A stretch of 64,000 nt of DNA from Rhizobium sp. CIAT894 (GTDB lineage: Bacteria; Pseudomonadota; Alphaproteobacteria; Rhizobiales; Rhizobiaceae), in assembly GCF_000172795.2 (NCBI RefSeq), contig NZ_CP020951.1:124001-188000 (forward strand), read 5' to 3'. The notes under the pieces are model-generated. The model was not told the DNA's origin, did not search any database, and worked only from the letters and a program-made list of their open reading frames with translations. Positions 46,961-55,478 of this stretch are shown here, piece by piece. Made by a program: the position numbers and the translations under genes. Every line of letters begins with the position of its first letter. Positions within the stretch are counted from its first letter, which is position 1.

Positions 46961-47974
46961 TTACTTGGCATTCATGACAAATTCAGTCGTGTAGGTCTTT
47001 GACAAGTCGATCGACTTGCCCTGAACGTTTTTCGAAAATTCAGAGAGAACGGCAAGAACCGTTTTCGGTCCGTCTTCCGGCATTACACCATCGGGCGTAA
47101 ACATGGCTTTGCCATTTTCCAGGGCTTTCACGTAGCCCTCCTTGTCGCCGACGTAAAAGTCGCTCGGCATCTTGTCCGCGATCTCGGACGCGGAGTGCGT
47201 ATTGATGAAATGCAGCGTCTTAACGAAAGCATTTGCAAGCTTCTGCACCTCTTCCTTATGTGCATCGACCCAGGCGGCGTCCATATAAAGAGACGCGGCC
47301 GGATAAGTGCCACCAAGGACGGCCTTGGTTCCTGCCATCGTCCGCATGTCGATCAGAACTTTTGCCTCGCCGGTTTTGAGCATGCGGGAGATCGTCGGCT
47401 CAGTAGTCATGCCGGCTTGAATGGCATCCTGCTGGATGGCGGCGATGAAGGTTTGGCCGGCACCGACAGGAACTGAGGTGAAATCGCCGAGCTTTAAGCC
47501 ATTCTTGACCGCCAGATACTGCGTCAGGAAATTCGTGGACGAACCAAGCCCGGTGACGCCAAGGTTCTTACCCTTGAAATCGGCGGGCGATTTGATTTCC
47601 TGATGTTTGCTGGACACCAGTTCGACTTCGCCCGGCGCCTGGCTGAATTGCACAACGGATTCGACGAATTTGCCCTTACCCTGCAGGTCGATGCAATGAT
47701 CGTAGAAGCCGACCACACCCTGAACGGCGCCGGAGAGCATCTCGTTTTCCGCGTCCACCCCGGCCGGCTCGTTAAGAAGCTCAACGTCGAGATCTTCGTC
47801 TTTGAAGTAGCCGAGCGCTTCCGCAAGTTTTGCCGGCAGGTAAATCTGTTTTTCGTAGCCGCCCACCATGATGGAGATCTTCTCGGCAGCTTGGGCTGCC
47901 GTGGCACCAAGCGAACTGGCTGTCATGGCTAGGGCCAGGCCCGCAGAATAGATGAAAACGCGTGATGGATGCAT
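46961..47974 (-). CDS. NMT1/ThiY-like periplasmic substrate-binding protein (orphan)
   Basis: A 337-residue exported protein with a signal peptide (IYSAGLALAMTASSLGATAA). The binding-protein core is of the nitrate/sulfonate/thiamine-precursor class: IMVGGYEKQIYLPAKLAEAL, DLDVELLNEPAG, and KGKNLGVTGLGSSTNFLTQY. CAGGAGGAGA precedes the ATG at 47974. No permease or ATPase gene adjoins it, so it must work with a transporter encoded elsewhere or act as a sensor partner. Cargo is unknown. Confidence 0.85.
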   Translation of the reverse strand: MHPSRVFIYSAGLALAMTASSLGATAAQAAEKISIMVGGYEKQIYLPAKLAEALGYFKDEDLDVELLNEPAGVDAENEMLSGAVQGVVGFYDHCIDLQGKGKFVESVVQFSQAPGEVELVSSKHQEIKSPADFKGKNLGVTGLGSSTNFLTQYLAVKNGLKLGDFTSVPVGAGQTFIAAIQQDAIQAGMTTEPTISRMLKTGEAKVLIDMRTMAGTKAVLGGTYPAASLYMDAAWVDAHKEEVQKLANAFVKTLHFINTHSASEIADKMPSDFYVGDKEGYVKALENGKAMFTPDGVMPEDGPKTVLAVLSEFSKNVQGKSIDLSKTYTTEFVMNAK

Positions 47975-48267
47975 GGAAGTCTCCTCCTGAAACTGGATGT
48001 CGCCCGCCGCGCTCCTCACGGCGTCCTCTACGAGATCCACATTCGAGCGTAACGGCCCCAAGCTTTCAGCGAGCTTTCAATCTAAAGACAAGACAACCCA
48101 GAAAGCGGCGATCGTTATAAAAACCATCCCTTCCCATGGACGTAGGTGCCGGCTCAGGCCGCAGCGTAGGGGCCATTGGATGTTTGGGTCAGAGGGCGTG
48201 CCGCCGACCTTGGCAATGAGGCGATCTTGCGAATGCCGCGTCAGTCCCTTTTGGCGGCAGCCAAGCC

Positions 48268-49077
48268 TTAGTTTTCGTTGGCCGCAACCAGTTCGCCATC
48301 CTCCCTGACCTCAATGAATTCCTCCCCTTCATGCCGCAAGCTCATGAACGCTACGATCGTAACGATCGCGGCGAGGAAGACCGCACTCGTTACGATTGTG
48401 CCGAGGCCGAGGCCGCCATATTGTGCGGGCTGAGACATCAGGTCGCCGAACGAAGCACCCAGAGGCCTTGTCAGAATGTAGACCAGCCAGAAACCAAGTA
48501 TCGGATCGAGATCCAAGAAGAAGTAGCCGATGGCGAGCGAGATGATGATCATGCCGAACAGGACACCGGCAGCCAAATATCCCAGCGCGAATTTCTCAGC
48601 CACCAGATCGCCCGCTGCCGTGCCGAGCGCGAAGGTGAACAGGATAGCGAGCCAGTAGAAAGCTTCGCGCCGCCCAGTGAATATGGAGTGGATTGAAAGT
48701 GTCCGCTCCGTCTGGAACCACAGCAGGAAAGTCAGCGCCAGGGCGATAGAGAATGCAATGGTCGTATCCATCAGTGGCACTCGGAAGTTATCGACCAGAT
48801 TGTCGGTAATCAACGTACCAACGATGCTGATCAGCACCACGGAAAGCCAATAGGCGGCGGGACCATATTTCTTCTGCGCAAACTGCCATACCAATGCGAC
48901 GGCCAGAATAGCGGACATGATCAGCGATGTTGCCGTCAGCCCCAAACCCATTTGCACGTTGAGATAGTCGGCGGCCGTTTCACCCATGGTAACGGCCATC
49001 AGTTTGATGAGCCAGAAATCGGTCGTGACGCGGGGAACACGATTATAAACGACAGCTTTGGCAGCCGGTGCAAACAT
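48268..49077 (-). CDS. COG4705-like integral membrane protein
   Basis: A 269-residue inner-membrane protein with seven or eight hydrophobic segments. It starts near VTTDFWLIKLMAVTMGETAA and repeats the pattern in FTFALGTAAGDLVAEKFALG. Two similar halves, each with a TxGExxxD or TAAGDL motif, suggest an internal duplication. This is a widespread but uncharacterised family. The ATG at 49077 follows AAGGAGACTCG. The 293-base gap on its downstream side (47975-48267) shows nothing recognisable. Confidence 0.8.
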   Translation of the reverse strand: MFAPAAKAVVYNRVPRVTTDFWLIKLMAVTMGETAADYLNVQMGLGLTATSLIMSAILAVALVWQFAQKKYGPAAYWLSVVLISIVGTLITDNLVDNFRVPLMDTTIAFSIALALTFLLWFQTERTLSIHSIFTGRREAFYWLAILFTFALGTAAGDLVAEKFALGYLAAGVLFGMIIISLAIGYFFLDLDPILGFWLVYILTRPLGASFGDLMSQPAQYGGLGLGTIVTSAVFLAAIVTIVAFMSLRHEGEEFIEVREDGELVAANEN

Positions 49078-49152
49078 AACGAGTCTCCTTGAACGAGCGT
49101 TGAAAGTCTCGCGGGGTAATTCTGGCATGGGGTGACGCGGTTCGCCGCCCGC

Positions 49153-49542
49153 CTATTGAGCAAGCTGCGACGGGTTGTTGAGAACCGCCATGAGAGCGGT
49201 GAGCGTTTTATTGACTTTGTCAGCGGACGGAGCGGATTGACGCAGCGCCTTCAGCGCCGCGTCGGAGGCGGCGTCAATGTTGTTCCAGTCGTTCGGGTTT
49301 AGCGGACGGATCGCGGTCTCGGCCTGGTCCCAGGCCGTTTCATAGTCGGTGATACGCTTTGCGGCGCCGCCGAGGTCGCCCTTGGAGGCGAGGCTCTGAA
49401 CGTCGGCGACGATGGTTTTGAACGATGATAGATCGCCGAGACCCGCCGTTTTGGCGGGCGCCTTGTTGGCGTAGAGTTCAAAACTCGTGAAGGCCGCCAC
49501 CGGAGCGGCAATGAGCGCGATGACAAGAAAGATCTGTCTCAT
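49153..49542 (-). CDS. Small secreted protein of unknown function
   Basis: A 129-residue exported protein. A signal peptide (MRQIFLVIALIAAPVAAF) is followed by an all-helical mature part with LASKGDLGGAAKRITDYETA and WDQAETAIRPLNPNDWNNID. It ends NNPSQLAQ. The ATG at 49542 follows AGGGAATCC. It lies 75 bases upstream of the COG4705-like gene on the same strand and may be cotranscribed. No family was recognised with confidence. Confidence 0.7.
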   Translation of the reverse strand: MRQIFLVIALIAAPVAAFTSFELYANKAPAKTAGLGDLSSFKTIVADVQSLASKGDLGGAAKRITDYETAWDQAETAIRPLNPNDWNNIDAASDAALKALRQSAPSADKVNKTLTALMAVLNNPSQLAQ

Positions 49543-49800
49543 CAGTGGATTCCCTGAATACTGGCACTGCAAGGAAGGCGTCACGTTAGTGTCGCCCCTC
49601 GCCGGTTGAATGGTGCGCCTGCTGTGGCAGCGCGGTACGTTCGCTCTTTTGCCAGCGGCGTTTGGCCGGCCTGCTGTGAGTACGCGGGTTTAATTAGCTG
49701 AGAATTAGAGCGGATGTCGGCGTAGCAACCGATAGCAATCAACCGTGTGCCAATGGCGCGCGAATGCGGCGGCCGGTAGTGGCACCGGCCGCCGCAACCT

Positions 49801-50052
49801 TTATTTCTGCGAAACCAGATGGGAGACAACCGCCTTGCCGCCCTTGTCCGCATAAGTTAACTGGACCTTCTCACCGACGCGGAGTTTGGTGTCTTCGATC
49901 CCTTCGGGCAGGACGTAAGTCTTGCCGTTCGACAGCGTGATCGTATCGGCATTCTTGCTGATCGCAGTGATCGTGCCGGATGTCTGGGCAGCGAATGCTG
50001 CACTGATCGGCGCCAGCACCAGCATCGCGGCCATAAGCATTTGCGTTTTCAT
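49801..50052 (-). CDS. Secreted DUF1344 family protein
   Basis: An 83-residue exported protein with a signal peptide (MKTQMLMAAMLVLAPISAAF) and a short beta-rich domain, GTITAISKNADTITLSNGKT, then VGEKVQLTYADKGGKAVVS. This small barrel is typical of DUF1344 proteins, common in rhizobia. GAAAGGAGAACG precedes the ATG. The 258-base gap downstream (49543-49800) has no other gene visible. Confidence 0.8.
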   Translation of the reverse strand: MKTQMLMAAMLVLAPISAAFAAQTSGTITAISKNADTITLSNGKTYVLPEGIEDTKLRVGEKVQLTYADKGGKAVVSHLVSQK

Positions 50053-50134
50053 TCTCGTTCTCCTTTCACGGTTTCCGCCCCATCTCTGCAAACTTTCACA
50101 ACGGCAGCATGGTCTTGCTAAACAACGCCCGTTC

Positions 50135-52789
50135 TCATTCACCTCTGAGCTTCTCTGTGACGTGTATACGGCTACGCATCGTCTCGCCCGTCGCGGCCAG
50201 CAAAGCGGTGCCGGCGGCGGTGATGACAAGGGCAGCGATATAGAACCAGGGCACGGAAAGCACATCGGGCGGCGGGTCGAACACGCCAGTCAGCAGCTTG
50301 ACGAGTACATAGGCAACCAGGGCGCCAGCCAGGAGACCCAGAACCATGCCGCCACCGATGACCAGTGCGGCTTCGCTCCAAACGAACGCGCCGAGTTGTC
50401 TTGGTCTGGCTCCGAGCGCGACAAGAACTGCGAAGGAGCGCTCGCGGTCGGCAAAGCCCAGCCCAAGCACCAGCCCGCCCGAGGCGGCCAGCATGACCAG
50501 CGCGAAGATCAGCTCAAGCCGCGTCAAACCGGCGAGATCAACTGCGGTGAGGCTCGATCCGATCAAGGCGACCGCATCACCGATCTGACTGACTTTGAGC
50601 CCCGGAAGACCTGCAGCCGCGCGTTGGGCGGCCCGCGCGATGCGGGCCGGATCGCCGTTCGACCGGATGAGAACGATCTCGCTTTCGGCAGAACCTGTCT
50701 GCTGCGCAACGTAAGCGGCGTTGGCAACCAGAAACGAATCCTTGGGTGCAGTCGGGAATTCGCGCACCACGCCCACAATGTGGAAGGGCACGACATGGTA
50801 TTGGTGGTCTGCCGCGTTTTGCAGGCGAAGATTGATGCTGTCGCCGCGACTGAGCTGATAGTCGTTGACGGTTTCCTGCGATACGAGCACGCCGTCGGGC
50901 GTTTGTGTAAGCTCGGTGAGTGTCGCCCTGGCGTCGCCATTGGCGAAATAGGCATCGGACATCGCCGTGGCTGTCCCGATGCGCACCGGATCGATGCCGT
51001 ATAGATCCTGAAGGTCGGTTCCGACGTAAGCGTATCGATGTTGCATGGGCTCGGAAGCCACTATACCCGGCAGCTTGGAAAGGCGCTCGAGCGCCTGGGA
51101 TGCAGGCACGGCGGATGTACCCGTGACGGTGATGTCGGCCCCGTTGGTGAGTTCCGCGTCGATCCGTGTCTGAGCCTGATAGGTTGCGTTGAAAATCGCG
51201 GTCGATGCGGCGAAGGCGAAGGCCAGCGCAGCCAGGCCGATGCCCGCACTCAGTCGCGGACTTTGCCGTCCCAATGTTGCGGCCACCACATTCGCGAGAC
51301 GACCGGAGACGGGTCGCAAGCCTCTGGCGATCACCGGCCGACCTTGCCGCAACCCGGCCCCGACCAGTCGCATCGCCGATAGCGCCATGCCAGTCCAGAG
51401 CAACAAAGGGGCGAGGAAGGCGGAGTAGTCGACCGCCGCCGCTGCCACGCCTTCCGGCGCAAGAACGACTTGGTATCCGCTCGCTGCCGAACGCCAGTAG
51501 AGCGCCGCAGCGAGCGCCAGCAGCCCAAGGTCAAGATGGAAGCGGGCCCAAAGCGGTGCCTGGTCATTGCCGATTGGCCGCCGCGCGTCCGCAACGGTCG
51601 AGCCGCGGGCGTCGCGCCAGGCGGGGATCAGGATTGCTGCGAGCGAAAGCGCGATCCCGGCCACCGCCACAGCGCTGAGCAAAGGAACAGCTGCGCCCCG
51701 CAAGAGCGCCACCCCGAGAATGAAATGTGCAGCAGGAGCAGCAAGGAGAATACCGAGGATCGCACCGCCGACACCCGCAACTGCCGCTTCAGCGGCAGCC
51801 AAGCGAAGAACCGTATCGACCGTTGCCCCCCGCAAGCGCAGCAACGCCTGATCGCGGCGACGTTTGTCCCGTCCCGCTCCGGCTACGGCAAGGGTCAGCA
51901 GGATGGCGAGGATAGCGCCGGGGGCGCCAAGGAACAGGAAAACCAGCCGCGCATAGAGGGCATCCTCGCGCACCGCCTCCAATCGGGCCGCCAGGTTGTT
52001 TGCAAGCAGCGCGGTTCCAGCGACGCGAGCCTCGAAATTGTGGCCGCGCTCAGATGCCCAGGTGCTCCCAGCGACTGGGTCGGAGGGAAGATCATGATGA
52101 TCGAGCTTGACGTGAAACTCGGTCCGAATGGTATCGGGCCGCCTGGCGTCTTGCTGCTCGAACACCTGCTGCCACTGCGATATCGGCAACAGCAGAACGT
52201 TGTCCGGCGGGGCTTGTGGTGCGGCGCCAGCCGGGACGCCGATCGCCTGAAACATCGCATCGGCGTTCGGCAAATCGACGATGCCGGCGATCGTCACGCT
52301 GACATCAGGTGCTTGGCGGCGGTGGATGATGACCTGATCCCCCACTGTGACATGCAGGTTGGCGGCAGTCTGCTGCGCTATGAGGACGCCGTCGGCCGAT
52401 CCTACCAGCCGTCGAACCTGTGCCGGGAATTGGTCGAAATAGCCCGGTCCGATGCCAAGCGCCGTTCCGCCACCCGTGGTCTGCACGGTGCCTCCCGTGC
52501 TCGCTTCAAAGCCTGGTACGTCGGCATAGTTGATCTGCTGCGAGCCGGTAACCGGCGCGGCTGAGCGGATCGCAGCCTCGACTGCACTATGATCTGCTCC
52601 CGGCAGAGCCTGGACCTGCCAGTCGACGGGCACTTGGGCGACCGACCGTGCCGCCATCTCCGCCGCGCTGGATTGCAAAAAGGCGCTCAGGCACGCGATG
52701 AAGGCGACCGTCAGCGCTACACCGCCGATGGTGCCGACGAGGCGGCCGGAACGGGTTCGCACAAGTCCTGTCAGCCAGTGCCTGTACAT
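50135..52789 (-). CDS. FtsX-like exporter permease with two FtsX domains
   Basis: An 884-residue inner-membrane protein of the MacB/LolC type. It has an N-terminal anchor (GTIGGVALTVAFIACLSAFL) and a large periplasmic domain. A first FtsX domain (about residues 285-400, FLGAPGAILAILLTLAVAGA) is followed by further membrane segments (about 420-530), a second periplasmic domain and a C-terminal FtsX domain (LIFALVMLAASGGLVLGLGF with FADRERSFAVLVALGARPRQ). Fused double permeases of this kind export or extract lipoproteins, peptides or lipids. Its start overlaps the ATPase stop by 19 bases. Confidence 0.88.
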   Translation of the reverse strand: MYRHWLTGLVRTRSGRLVGTIGGVALTVAFIACLSAFLQSSAAEMAARSVAQVPVDWQVQALPGADHSAVEAAIRSAAPVTGSQQINYADVPGFEASTGGTVQTTGGGTALGIGPGYFDQFPAQVRRLVGSADGVLIAQQTAANLHVTVGDQVIIHRRQAPDVSVTIAGIVDLPNADAMFQAIGVPAGAAPQAPPDNVLLLPISQWQQVFEQQDARRPDTIRTEFHVKLDHHDLPSDPVAGSTWASERGHNFEARVAGTALLANNLAARLEAVREDALYARLVFLFLGAPGAILAILLTLAVAGAGRDKRRRDQALLRLRGATVDTVLRLAAAEAAVAGVGGAILGILLAAPAAHFILGVALLRGAAVPLLSAVAVAGIALSLAAILIPAWRDARGSTVADARRPIGNDQAPLWARFHLDLGLLALAAALYWRSAASGYQVVLAPEGVAAAAVDYSAFLAPLLLWTGMALSAMRLVGAGLRQGRPVIARGLRPVSGRLANVVAATLGRQSPRLSAGIGLAALAFAFAASTAIFNATYQAQTRIDAELTNGADITVTGTSAVPASQALERLSKLPGIVASEPMQHRYAYVGTDLQDLYGIDPVRIGTATAMSDAYFANGDARATLTELTQTPDGVLVSQETVNDYQLSRGDSINLRLQNAADHQYHVVPFHIVGVVREFPTAPKDSFLVANAAYVAQQTGSAESEIVLIRSNGDPARIARAAQRAAAGLPGLKVSQIGDAVALIGSSLTAVDLAGLTRLELIFALVMLAASGGLVLGLGFADRERSFAVLVALGARPRQLGAFVWSEAALVIGGGMVLGLLAGALVAYVLVKLLTGVFDPPPDVLSVPWFYIAALVITAAGTALLAATGETMRSRIHVTEKLRGE

Positions 52790-53454
52790 GTGAGCCTCTC
52801 GTCCATTCTTTCAAATTTGCCATGGCGCATCCGCCAGACGCGGTTCATCTTTGCTGCTACGCGCTCATCATGCGTGGCGATGATGATGGCGCTTCCAGTC
52901 TGTTGTCCCCAAGCAAGGAGCCGGTCGACCAGTATCGCAGCGCCAGCCTGATCGAGTTGGCCTGTCGGCTCGTCAGCGACGATCAATTTCGGATTGGTGA
53001 CAATGGCACGGGCTACGGCGATCCGCTCAGCCTGGCCGCCGGAGAGCTGCTCTGGCAACTTTCCCGCGAGCGCTTCGACGCTGAAAGTGGCAAGCGCTGC
53101 CAGGGCGCGCGCCTCGGCTTCGGAGCCGTCACCGAGAAGGATCGGTAGCTCGACATTCTCAAGGGCGGTGAGTGCGGGCATCAGGTTCGCAGATTGGAAG
53201 ACGACGCCAATTCGCTCCGGGCGCAGTGTGTCGGGCGAACCAAGCCCAGGCCATTCCACTCGTCCTGAGCTTGGGACGTCCAGTCCTGCGATCAGGTTTA
53301 AAAGCGTCGTCTTTCCGCAGCCCGACGGCCCCACGATTGCAATGGTTTCCCTCGCTTTAATCTTGAAGGAGCATCCTTGAACGGCTGCCACGACGCCACG
53401 TTCACGCTGGAAGCTGCGCCAAAGATCGGCGGCCTCAACAAGGGTTCTAGTCAT
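52771..53454 (-). CDS. ABC exporter ATP-binding protein (LolD/MacB-type), second of two
   Basis: A 227-residue ATPase with Walker A GPSGCGKTT, Q-loop GVVFQSANLMPALT, signature LSGGQAERIAVARAI and Walker B LIVADEPTGQLD. All catalytic residues are present. The ATG at 53454 overlaps the preceding ATPase gene by eight bases. It serves the FtsX-type permease downstream. Confidence 0.9.
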   Translation of the reverse strand: MTRTLVEAADLWRSFQRERGVVAAVQGCSFKIKARETIAIVGPSGCGKTTLLNLIAGLDVPSSGRVEWPGLGSPDTLRPERIGVVFQSANLMPALTALENVELPILLGDGSEAEARALAALATFSVEALAGKLPEQLSGGQAERIAVARAIVTNPKLIVADEPTGQLDQAGAAILVDRLLAWGQQTGSAIIIATHDERVAAKMNRVWRMRHGKFERMDERLTCTGTG

Positions 53455-54109
53455 GCACGATGCCTCCATCGCGGATGTCGATCATGCGATCGGCTCGTGC
53501 AGCGAGGGCAAGGCTGTGCGTGACGACCAGGACGGCAGTCCCGCTGCGACAAACTTCGACGAGGCGATCGATGACGAGCTGTTCCGTTGCTGCGTCGACT
53601 TCGGCAGTGGGTTCATCGCAGAGCAGAATCTGTGGTTTTGCGGCCAGCGCGACGGCTAGGCCAGCGCGTGCTGCCTCCCCCCCTGAAAGGTGGGCAGGTA
53701 ATACGTCGGCGAGGCCATCGAGGCCCAGACTGCCGACAAGATCATCAATTTCGCCTGGTCGCCCATGGCCGGAAATCTCCATCTGGAGACGGATGTTGGC
53801 TCGCACCGTCAGATGCTCGAACAGATTGCCGGATTGCATGAGCATGCCAAAATGACGTGCCCTAAGCCGAGCCCGCTCCGGCTCGGGGCGTCGCGTCATG
53901 CGTTCGCCCAGGACAGACACTACGCCCCCGTCCGGCTCATCGAGCCCGGCAAGGCAGGCAAGCAGCGTCGATTTCCCGCTGCCCGACGGCCCCCTCAAAG
54001 CGGTGAATTCTCCAGCATCGAGCGCGATGGCAACCCCGCGTAAAGCCACGACTTCGTCGTCGCCTGCATGATAGAAGCGATAAAGCTCGGTCGCCTCCAG
54101 TACACGCAT
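53447..54109 (-). CDS. ABC exporter ATP-binding protein, first of two
   Basis: A 220-residue ATPase with Walker A GPSGSGKST, signature LSGGEAARAGLAVALAAKP and Walker B ILLCDEPTAEVD. VTHSLALAARAD holds the switch His. It differs clearly from the following ATPase, so the exporter likely uses a heterodimer of ATPases with one double permease. It begins four bases after the secreted-protein stop. Confidence 0.9.
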   Translation of the reverse strand: MRVLEATELYRFYHAGDDEVVALRGVAIALDAGEFTALRGPSGSGKSTLLACLAGLDEPDGGVVSVLGERMTRRPEPERARLRARHFGMLMQSGNLFEHLTVRANIRLQMEISGHGRPGEIDDLVGSLGLDGLADVLPAHLSGGEAARAGLAVALAAKPQILLCDEPTAEVDAATEQLVIDRLVEVCRSGTAVLVVTHSLALAARADRMIDIRDGGIVHD

Positions 54110-54113
54110 GTGC

Positions 54114-54686
54114 TCATCTCCACTGCAAAGAGTTGGAGATCAATTGCCACTGGTCGACATTGTCTGCACCGGCCGGTGCGGCAAGATCGAGTGTGAGCGT
54201 CCTGCCACCCTTGAACAGAATGAAGCGCTCGTGCTCGAGCCTGACCTGCTTGTTCGTCACCGGATTTGGCGCGGAATTCGACACATAACTGATGCGAACG
54301 GCTGGCCCGGCTGCGAGCTTTACATCCTTGACAACGGTGACTTTGACGGCGTGTCCGGCCGTTTTGAGGTCCGGGATTTCGTGGGCCTTGGCTGAGGACG
54401 CCGTTGGTGCAGCACTCGCGGCGCCAAGACTAGCAACTAGTTCATCGTATTTATCGAAGAACCGAACGCCATGGTCGATCTCGATGCGTGACCATCCTTC
54501 TGGCACCTTCAGAGCAAATCCGTCTGGAGAGGTGTAGGTGACGAAGACTTGATTATCCGGAATGTCACCCGGCGGGTTCGTCTCAGGCGCGACGAGTTTC
54601 TCCTGGGCCACAGCGGGAGGAAACGCGCCGGATGACACCATGAGCAGCAAGGCTATTGCGGCGGATATTCGATAGCGGACAGTCAT
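54114..54686 (-). CDS. Secreted protein of unknown function heading the exporter operon
   Basis: A 190-residue exported protein with a signal peptide (ISAAIALLLMVSSGAFPPAV, cut near AVA-QE). The mature part has a beta-rich pattern, FVTYTSPDGFALKVPEGWSR and VRISYVSNSAPNPVTNKQVR, as in periplasmic proteins of the PsbP/DUF1795 kind, which is only a loose resemblance. It heads the leftward operon with both ATPases and the permease, so it may be an accessory or substrate of that exporter. Confidence 0.75.
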   Translation of the reverse strand: MTVRYRISAAIALLLMVSSGAFPPAVAQEKLVAPETNPPGDIPDNQVFVTYTSPDGFALKVPEGWSRIEIDHGVRFFDKYDELVASLGAASAAPTASSAKAHEIPDLKTAGHAVKVTVVKDVKLAAGPAVRISYVSNSAPNPVTNKQVRLEHERFILFKGGRTLTLDLAAPAGADNVDQWQLISNSLQWR

Positions 54687-54821
54687 GATTTAGCGCTCCT
54701 CTGCGGACTTGAGCAGGCATGTGACGCCAGCAGAATTAGGAGGGTCTTAGATGATCAGCCGTAGTGCAGTCAGCCTGCACCAAAATCTGTGCAGTTGGAC
54801 GCGTTTAGGCTACTTTGAAGC

Positions 54822-55478
54822 ATGCGTGTTCTTGTGATCGAAGATGATGTCATGCTTGGCCGGGCCCTCGTACAAGCCCTCGACGATGCCGGCATGTCGG
54901 TAGACTGGGTGCGGGACGGGCACCTCGGGAACGAAGCCGTCGCGGTTGGCGGGCATGGTCTTGTGTTGCTCGACCTTGGCTTGCCCGGCCGCTCCGGCCT
55001 TGAGATTCTTAGCTCGCTGCGGGCAGCCGGCGACAAGAGGCCAATCCTGGTGATCACCGCTCGTGACGAGCTCGACGATCGCGTCACGGGGCTCGACCTC
55101 GGGGCAGACGATTATCTGGTGAAGCCGTTCGAGGTCAAAGAACTGCTTGCACGCATGCGTGCGGTCTTGCGCCGGCATGGAGGTCAGGCGGTTTCGATCC
55201 TCTACACGAGCGAAATCGAGCTCGATCTATCTAGCCATGAGGTGAAATATCGGGGGTGCGGCGAAGTATTGCCAGCGCGCGAATTTGCACTGCTTCAGGC
55301 ATTGCTGGAGCGTCCCGGAACCATTCTTTCGCGCACCCAACTCGAGGAAAGGCTCTATGGCTGGGGTGAGGAGGTGGAAAGCAACGCTATCGACGTGCTG
55401 ATCCACTACGTGCGACGCAAGTTCGACAAGGATATTGTACGCAACGTCCGAGGGGCAGGTTGGATGGTCCCCAAGTGA
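54822..55478 (+). CDS. OmpR-family response regulator
   Basis: A 218-residue regulator with an N-terminal receiver: acidic pocket IEDD, phospho-acceptor Asp in LLDLGLPGRSG (about residue 51), and conserved Lys in LVKPFEVKELL. The C-terminal winged helix has IDVLIHYVRRKFDKD and ends in RNVRGAGWMVPK. It is of the QseB/PmrA branch. It is divergent from the exporter operon, with 135 bases between, which makes that operon its likely target. It overlaps the kinase gene. Confidence 0.93.
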   Translation: MRVLVIEDDVMLGRALVQALDDAGMSVDWVRDGHLGNEAVAVGGHGLVLLDLGLPGRSGLEILSSLRAAGDKRPILVITARDELDDRVTGLDLGADDYLVKPFEVKELLARMRAVLRRHGGQAVSILYTSEIELDLSSHEVKYRGCGEVLPAREFALLQALLERPGTILSRTQLEERLYGWGEEVESNAIDVLIHYVRRKFDKDIVRNVRGAGWMVPK

